This document shows, piece after piece, positions 60,511-64,000 of a DNA stretch of 64,000 nt. A model generated the notes under the pieces. The model made no database searches and was not told the DNA's origin. It worked only from the letters and a program-made list of their open reading frames with translations. How positions within the stretch are numbered: position 1 is the stretch's first letter; the number at the start of each line of letters is the position of its first letter. The position numbers and the translations under genes were made by a program. Origin of the DNA: Actinacidiphila rubida (GTDB lineage: Bacteria; Actinomycetota; Actinomycetes; Streptomycetales; Streptomycetaceae); the NCBI RefSeq assembly GCF_900110255.1, contig NZ_FODD01000022.1:1-64000 (forward strand), in the 5' to 3' direction.

Positions 60511-60570
60511 AGGGCGCAGTATCCCCACCCGCGTCGCGGCCCCTGGCAAGGGATCCCGGTCTGGAGCCGG
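60377..60570. repeat. Right copy of long direct repeat
   Basis: See the left copy at 49323. 60377-60536 is almost identical; a diverged stretch with a one-base length change follows to CAAGGGATCCCGG at about 60547-60559. Confidence 0.9.
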
Positions 60571-60572
60571 GC

Positions 60573-60890
60573 GTGGATAGCCAGCAGCAGGACGCGGAGG
60601 ACACCCGCGCCCGCCTGGGCTGGGACCCCTTCACCAAGCTGTACCGCGAGAACGACACCTCGGCGTTCAAGGCTGTGGATCTCCAGCATCGCCCTGCTCC
60701 TTGGCCTGGAGTACAGCACGGAAGCCGAACGCACCCGGGCCCACGAGGGCGGCCAGCCCCTCGGCGCAGAGCCCTACGTCGGGCCGCGCGACGACCCCAA
60801 CCCCTGGCTCGTCGGCCCGACCACGGCTACGGGGGCCTGGCCCCGAATGCGGCGCGTCCGCAGTGTACTGGCGCGGGTCATCAATGCCTC
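60573..60890 (+). pseudogene. Broken copy of hypothetical gene
   Basis: ATG 60573 begins MDSQQQDAEDTRARLGWDPF, then LYRENDTSAFK, sharing an identical 24-mer with the gene at 49534. It then shifts frame: SIALLLGLEYSTEAERTRAH, then GAEPYVGPRDDPNPWLVG appears in a different reading frame. This looks like the original N-terminus joined to another remnant. Confidence 0.55.
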
Positions 60891-61272
60891 GCTTTCGAAC
60901 AGAGAAGGTACGCCCCAATCGGAATTCCGGAAGTGGGCATATCCCAGCGCCTGCGCTACCAACTCCTGCAACTCAGCATCGGGCGCATCTCGCCACCGGG
61001 CGGCGAAGAGGCGGCCCGCTTGTCGCCGTCCACATCCAACGTCGGGCCCTCAAAGCCAGCTTGACGAAGGACATGGAGGAACCCTGCGATAGCAGGCGCT
61101 GCGCCACCGACGCTCTCGACCCCGCCGAGAAACGCCCTGATCAGCTTGTGAGACACAGTTGGAGCGCTTCACCTGCAGAATGCTACGTTCGAGGCGTTCA
61201 TGCGTGACCCGTCCGTCTTGAGCAAGGACGCCGGGCCGGCACGCCGGACCGCGGCACCGATGCGGGAACGGG
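60891..61272. other. Degenerate region before STAND gene
   Basis: No intact gene. Short frames only. TACGTT near 61182 could be a -10 for the downstream regulator. Confidence 0.35.
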
Positions 61273-63537
61273 ATGGGAGTGGGAGTGGAGCGCAGCACGC
61301 TCGGCCCGCTGCTGCGCGAGGCGCGGCAGCGTTCGCTGCTGACGCTGGAGGGCCTGGCCGAGGCGTCCGGGGTGAGCGTACGGGCGATCAGCGACATGGA
61401 GCGCGGCAAGCGGATGCCGCGCCAGTCGACGCTGAACGAGTTGCTGGACGCCCTGGAACTCGGCGAGGACGAGCGGCGGCGGGTGGTGCAGGCGTCCGCC
61501 CGGCGTACAGTGCGCGCCCCGCAGCAACTGCCGCCCGACCTGGCGGTCTTCCGCGGCCGCGAGCGGGCGCTGGCGTCCGCGCGGGCTTTCAGCTCACTGG
61601 TGGCCGGGCAGGTCGTGGTGTGCGTGATCGGGGGCATGGCGGGGGTCGGCAAGACCGCGCTGGCCGTGCACTGGGCGCACCAGGTGGCCGACCGCTTCCC
61701 TGACGGCCAGCTGTACGTCAACCTGCGCGGATTCGAGGACTCGGGCGAGCCGCTGGACCCGGGCGAGGCGCTCGGCGGTTTCCTGACGGCGCTGGGGGTG
61801 CCCAGCAGCGACATCCCCCGGCACACGGACCAGCGCGGCGCGCTGTTCCGGGAGCACACCGCCTTCCGCCGGCTGGTCGTGGTGCTGGACAACGCGCGCG
61901 ACGCCGAGCAGGTCCGGCCGCTGCTGCCGGCGTCCGTCGGCTGCCTGACCCTCGTCACCTCCCGCAACCAGCTCTCCGGGCTGGCCGCCACCGAGGGCGC
62001 CTCACTGATCGGCCTGGACACCTGGACGCCGGCCGAGGCCCTGGCCGGCCTGGCGGCCCGAGTCGGCGAGCAGCGGTGCGCGGCGGAGCCCGAGGCGGCC
62101 GCCGAACTCGTCGAGCTGTGCGGCCACCTGCCGCTCGCGGTGGCCATCGTCGGCGCGCAGCTCACCACCACGCCGGGGATGCCGCTGCGGGTCGGCCTGC
62201 GCGAGCTGCGCGCGTCCCGACCGCGGCTGGACGCGCTGGCGGCCGGGGACCGGCGGGTCGACGTGCGTGCCGTCTTCTCCTGGTCGTACCGCGCGCTCAC
62301 GCCGGAGACCCAGCGGTTCTTCCGGTATCTGAGCGCCCACCCCGGCCCCGCGCTGTCCGCCGAGGCCACCGCCTGCCTGGCGGACGTGGCGATGGCCACC
62401 GCGCGGCGCCACCTGCGCGAGCTGACCTCGACCAGCCTGCTGTCCCGCGACGCCGACGGCCGCTACGTGCTGCACGACCTCGTCCGCGCCTACGCCACCG
62501 AGCTCACGGAGCGGGAGGGCGACGACCGCGTGGGCGCCGAGATGCGGCTGCTGGACTACCTGCGGCACAACGCCCACGCCGGCAACCGCTTCGTGTGGGA
62601 CTACCCGTCCGGGCTGCCGGACGTCCCCGTGCCGGGGGTGGTGTCCGTCGCGATCGACAACCGCGACGACGCCCTGGAGTGGTACCGCCAGGAGGAGGCG
62701 ACAGCGGCCGCCGCGCTGCGTTCCCTGGAGGGCCCGCAGCTGCTGCGCCGCCGCGTCGACCTGGCCCTGGAGTGGACGCGGTACAACAGAATGGCGGGCC
62801 GCTGGGCGGAGGAGATCGCCGGGCAGCGCCTCGCACTCGACGCGGCACTCGCCCTGGACGACCCGGAATCCATCACCAGCGTCTGCTACGAGTTGGCACG
62901 AGCGTTGACGCTGGCCGGCGGACCGGGCCCCACGGATGAGGCTGACGAAGTGGTCGACCTGATGCTCGCTCACCTGCACCGGCTCCCTCCGGAACGGCAG
63001 GCCGGTATCGAGGAGAGCGCCTGCATCGTGCGTGACCGGCAAGGTCGCCCCGCGGAGGCCCTGCAGCACGCGCGGAACTCGCTCGCCATCGCCCGCGCGC
63101 TGGGACAGCCCGCCGAGGTCGCCCGCGGGCTCAGCGCCACCGCCTGGTTCCTGGCGCAGCTCGGCGAGCACGAGGAGGCCGTGGCGATGTGCGAGGAGGC
63201 CGTCCCGATCCTGCGGGACCTCGGGGACCGCGGCCCGGAGGCAGGGGCCTGGGACACCCTCGGGTACGCCCGGCAGCGCCTGGGCGACCTCGACACCGCG
63301 ATCGCGAACTACCGCACGTCCCTGGAGATCTGCGAGGAGATCCAGCTCGACTTCAATCGCGGCGACGTGCTCGACCACCTTGCGTCCGCCCTGCTGGAAC
63401 GCGGGGACGTCGAGCAGGCCCGCGCGACCTGGACCGAGGCCGCCGAGCTCTTCACCTCGCTCCGTGTGACGCGGGTCGCGGACATCCGGGCGAAAATCGA
63501 CTCGCTGCAGTCGTCAGAGGTCCTCACAGCGGATTAG
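61273..63537 (+). CDS. XRE-NB-ARC-TPR STAND regulator
   Basis: 754 aa. Residues 8-70: XRE-type HTH (LREARQRSLLTLEGLAEASG, VSVRAISDMERGKRMP). Residues about 95-370: NB-ARC ATPase with Walker A GGMAGVGKTAL (120-130), Walker B-like LVVVLDNARD, sensor TSRNQ and GHLPLAVAI. A winged-helix follows, then about 250 residues of TPR-like repeats (GLSATAWFLAQLGEHEEAVA, LGYARQRLGDLDTAIANYRT). AfsR-like STAND proteins switch transcription on signal binding; the TPRs should sense the ligand. ATG 61273 or GTG 61285. Confidence 0.9.
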   Translation: MGVGVERSTLGPLLREARQRSLLTLEGLAEASGVSVRAISDMERGKRMPRQSTLNELLDALELGEDERRRVVQASARRTVRAPQQLPPDLAVFRGRERALASARAFSSLVAGQVVVCVIGGMAGVGKTALAVHWAHQVADRFPDGQLYVNLRGFEDSGEPLDPGEALGGFLTALGVPSSDIPRHTDQRGALFREHTAFRRLVVVLDNARDAEQVRPLLPASVGCLTLVTSRNQLSGLAATEGASLIGLDTWTPAEALAGLAARVGEQRCAAEPEAAAELVELCGHLPLAVAIVGAQLTTTPGMPLRVGLRELRASRPRLDALAAGDRRVDVRAVFSWSYRALTPETQRFFRYLSAHPGPALSAEATACLADVAMATARRHLRELTSTSLLSRDADGRYVLHDLVRAYATELTEREGDDRVGAEMRLLDYLRHNAHAGNRFVWDYPSGLPDVPVPGVVSVAIDNRDDALEWYRQEEATAAAALRSLEGPQLLRRRVDLALEWTRYNRMAGRWAEEIAGQRLALDAALALDDPESITSVCYELARALTLAGGPGPTDEADEVVDLMLAHLHRLPPERQAGIEESACIVRDRQGRPAEALQHARNSLAIARALGQPAEVARGLSATAWFLAQLGEHEEAVAMCEEAVPILRDLGDRGPEAGAWDTLGYARQRLGDLDTAIANYRTSLEICEEIQLDFNRGDVLDHLASALLERGDVEQARATWTEAAELFTSLRVTRVADIRAKIDSLQSSEVLTAD

Positions 63538-63597
63538 CAGCACGTGGAGGGCTCAGCCCAGCGAACGGGACTGTCCAGGACGTCTCCGACGCCGTGA

Positions 63598-63945
63598 TCA
63601 CACCAGCCACGACAGGATCGTCCCACCGTGGTTCCCCCCGAGTTCGCGACTCTCGGACCTCCTGCCCAACTCCCCGGTGCCCTGGGAGAACTCAGATGAC
63701 AGCGGCCAGGTGGAATTCCCCACGTACGCGAACGCGGCGCGCAACTCGTCCATCGTGTCCCAGTCCAGCTCGGCGACCATGTAGTACGGGCAGTGGCCGC
63801 CAGCGGCGGCCAGGTCCCGGCCGACCGTATACCGGCGAAGCCCCGGCAGGCGTCGCGCGAGCGGGATGTGGACCTCGCGGTAGTGCTGCTCGAACCGTTC
63901 GGGGTTCGTGGGCGTCCCGTACAGAGCGACGAAGCGTACCGTCAT
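63598..63945 (-). CDS. EthD family protein with abnormal C-terminus
   Basis: 115 aa. Residues 1-75 (MTVRFVALYGTPTNPERFEQ, HYREVHIPLARRLPGLRRYT, AELDWDTMDELRAAFA) match EthD-type dimeric alpha/beta-barrel proteins. The expected C-terminal strand and helix are replaced by an unrelated Ser/Gly-rich tail, suggesting a frameshift near 63720. Start overlaps the stop of an upstream partial gene by ATGA. Confidence 0.75.
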   Translation of the reverse strand: MTVRFVALYGTPTNPERFEQHYREVHIPLARRLPGLRRYTVGRDLAAAGGHCPYYMVAELDWDTMDELRAAFAYVGNSTWPLSSEFSQGTGELGRRSESRELGGNHGGTILSWLV

Positions 63946-64000
63946 CGGGCAGCCCTCCCGTACCGGGTGAGGACGACGGGACCGACGTGGGCGACATCCA
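63942..64000 (-). CDS. 3' end of a gene running off the window
   Basis: The minus strand reads DVAHVGPVVLTRYGRAAR then TGA (63942-63944), sharing ATGA with the EthD-family start. The coupled overlap supports a real upstream gene in the same operon. Too short to identify. Confidence 0.4.
   Translation of the reverse strand, partial: DVAHVGPVVLTRYGRAAR

Noticed and set aside
49534-60671. Insertion sequence or transposase in the repeat-flanked block
   Set aside because: All long frames were inspected; none shows a DDE, serine or tyrosine recombinase motif, and no terminal inverted repeats were seen.

Overview
The window is very GC-rich DNA with strong third-position G/C bias, many GTG/TTG starts, ATGA-type overlaps and long terminator hairpins without U-tracts. 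Gene content (an EF-Tu3-like paralogue, DUF1876, XRE-NB-ARC-TPR regulator, ROK/GntR/Lrp regulators, an adjacent Hsp90-TPR pair) points to a Streptomyces or close relative. No rRNA, tRNA, CRISPR array, transposase or integrase was recognised.

Layout. 1-3.7 kb: biotin genes bioB-bioA-bioD. 3.9-4.5 kb: a small toxin-antitoxin module (Fic/Doc-like toxin, RHH antitoxin). 4.6-12.4 kb: acetyltransferase, two coupled CNNM/CBS membrane proteins, SGNH hydrolase, purB, mug, a ROK regulator. 12.6-16 kb: a GntR (HutC/DasR-type) regulator divergent from an SDR, then an NCS2 purine permease. 16.3-21.1 kb: a translationally coupled Hsp90-like/TPR pair. 21.4-29.9 kb: ACT-GNAT protein, PLP sulfur-amino-acid enzyme with divergent Lrp regulator, DUF885 protein, rhodanese with divergent Lrp regulator, Tat-exported BBE-type flavin oxidase. 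30-35 kb: sbcD-sbcC. 35-43.9 kb: ArsR-SRPBCC fusion, DinB-like protein, YigZ, CoA-binding protein, YbaK-like deacylase, two divergent hexapeptide-repeat enzymes, DedA, thioesterase, Pro/Gln-rich membrane protein, MFS transporter. 43.9-47.8 kb: spermidine-synthase-like methyltransferase, EF-Tu3-like gene with a leader ORF and hairpin upstream, MFS exporter.

49.3-60.7 kb looks like an inserted or duplicated block. About 160-190 bp covering the 5' end of a flavin reductase gene recur as a direct repeat 11,054 bp apart, next to the intact gene on the left and on a decayed fragment on the right. The block carries dormancy/stress-type genes (DUF1876, two universal stress proteins, P2A-type ATPase, DMT transporter, VanZ, DUF2231); its right end contains degraded PIG-L and thioredoxin-reductase-like genes. 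A large XRE-NB-ARC-TPR STAND protein and an EthD-family protein with an abnormal tail follow.

Regulatory themes: several genes have a TANNNT-like -10 hexamer exactly six bases before the start codon, suggesting leaderless mRNAs; operators sit inside several divergent promoters; and the EF-Tu3 leader shows an attenuator-like arrangement. Function calls come from reading translated sequence and remembered family motifs; no database search was run.
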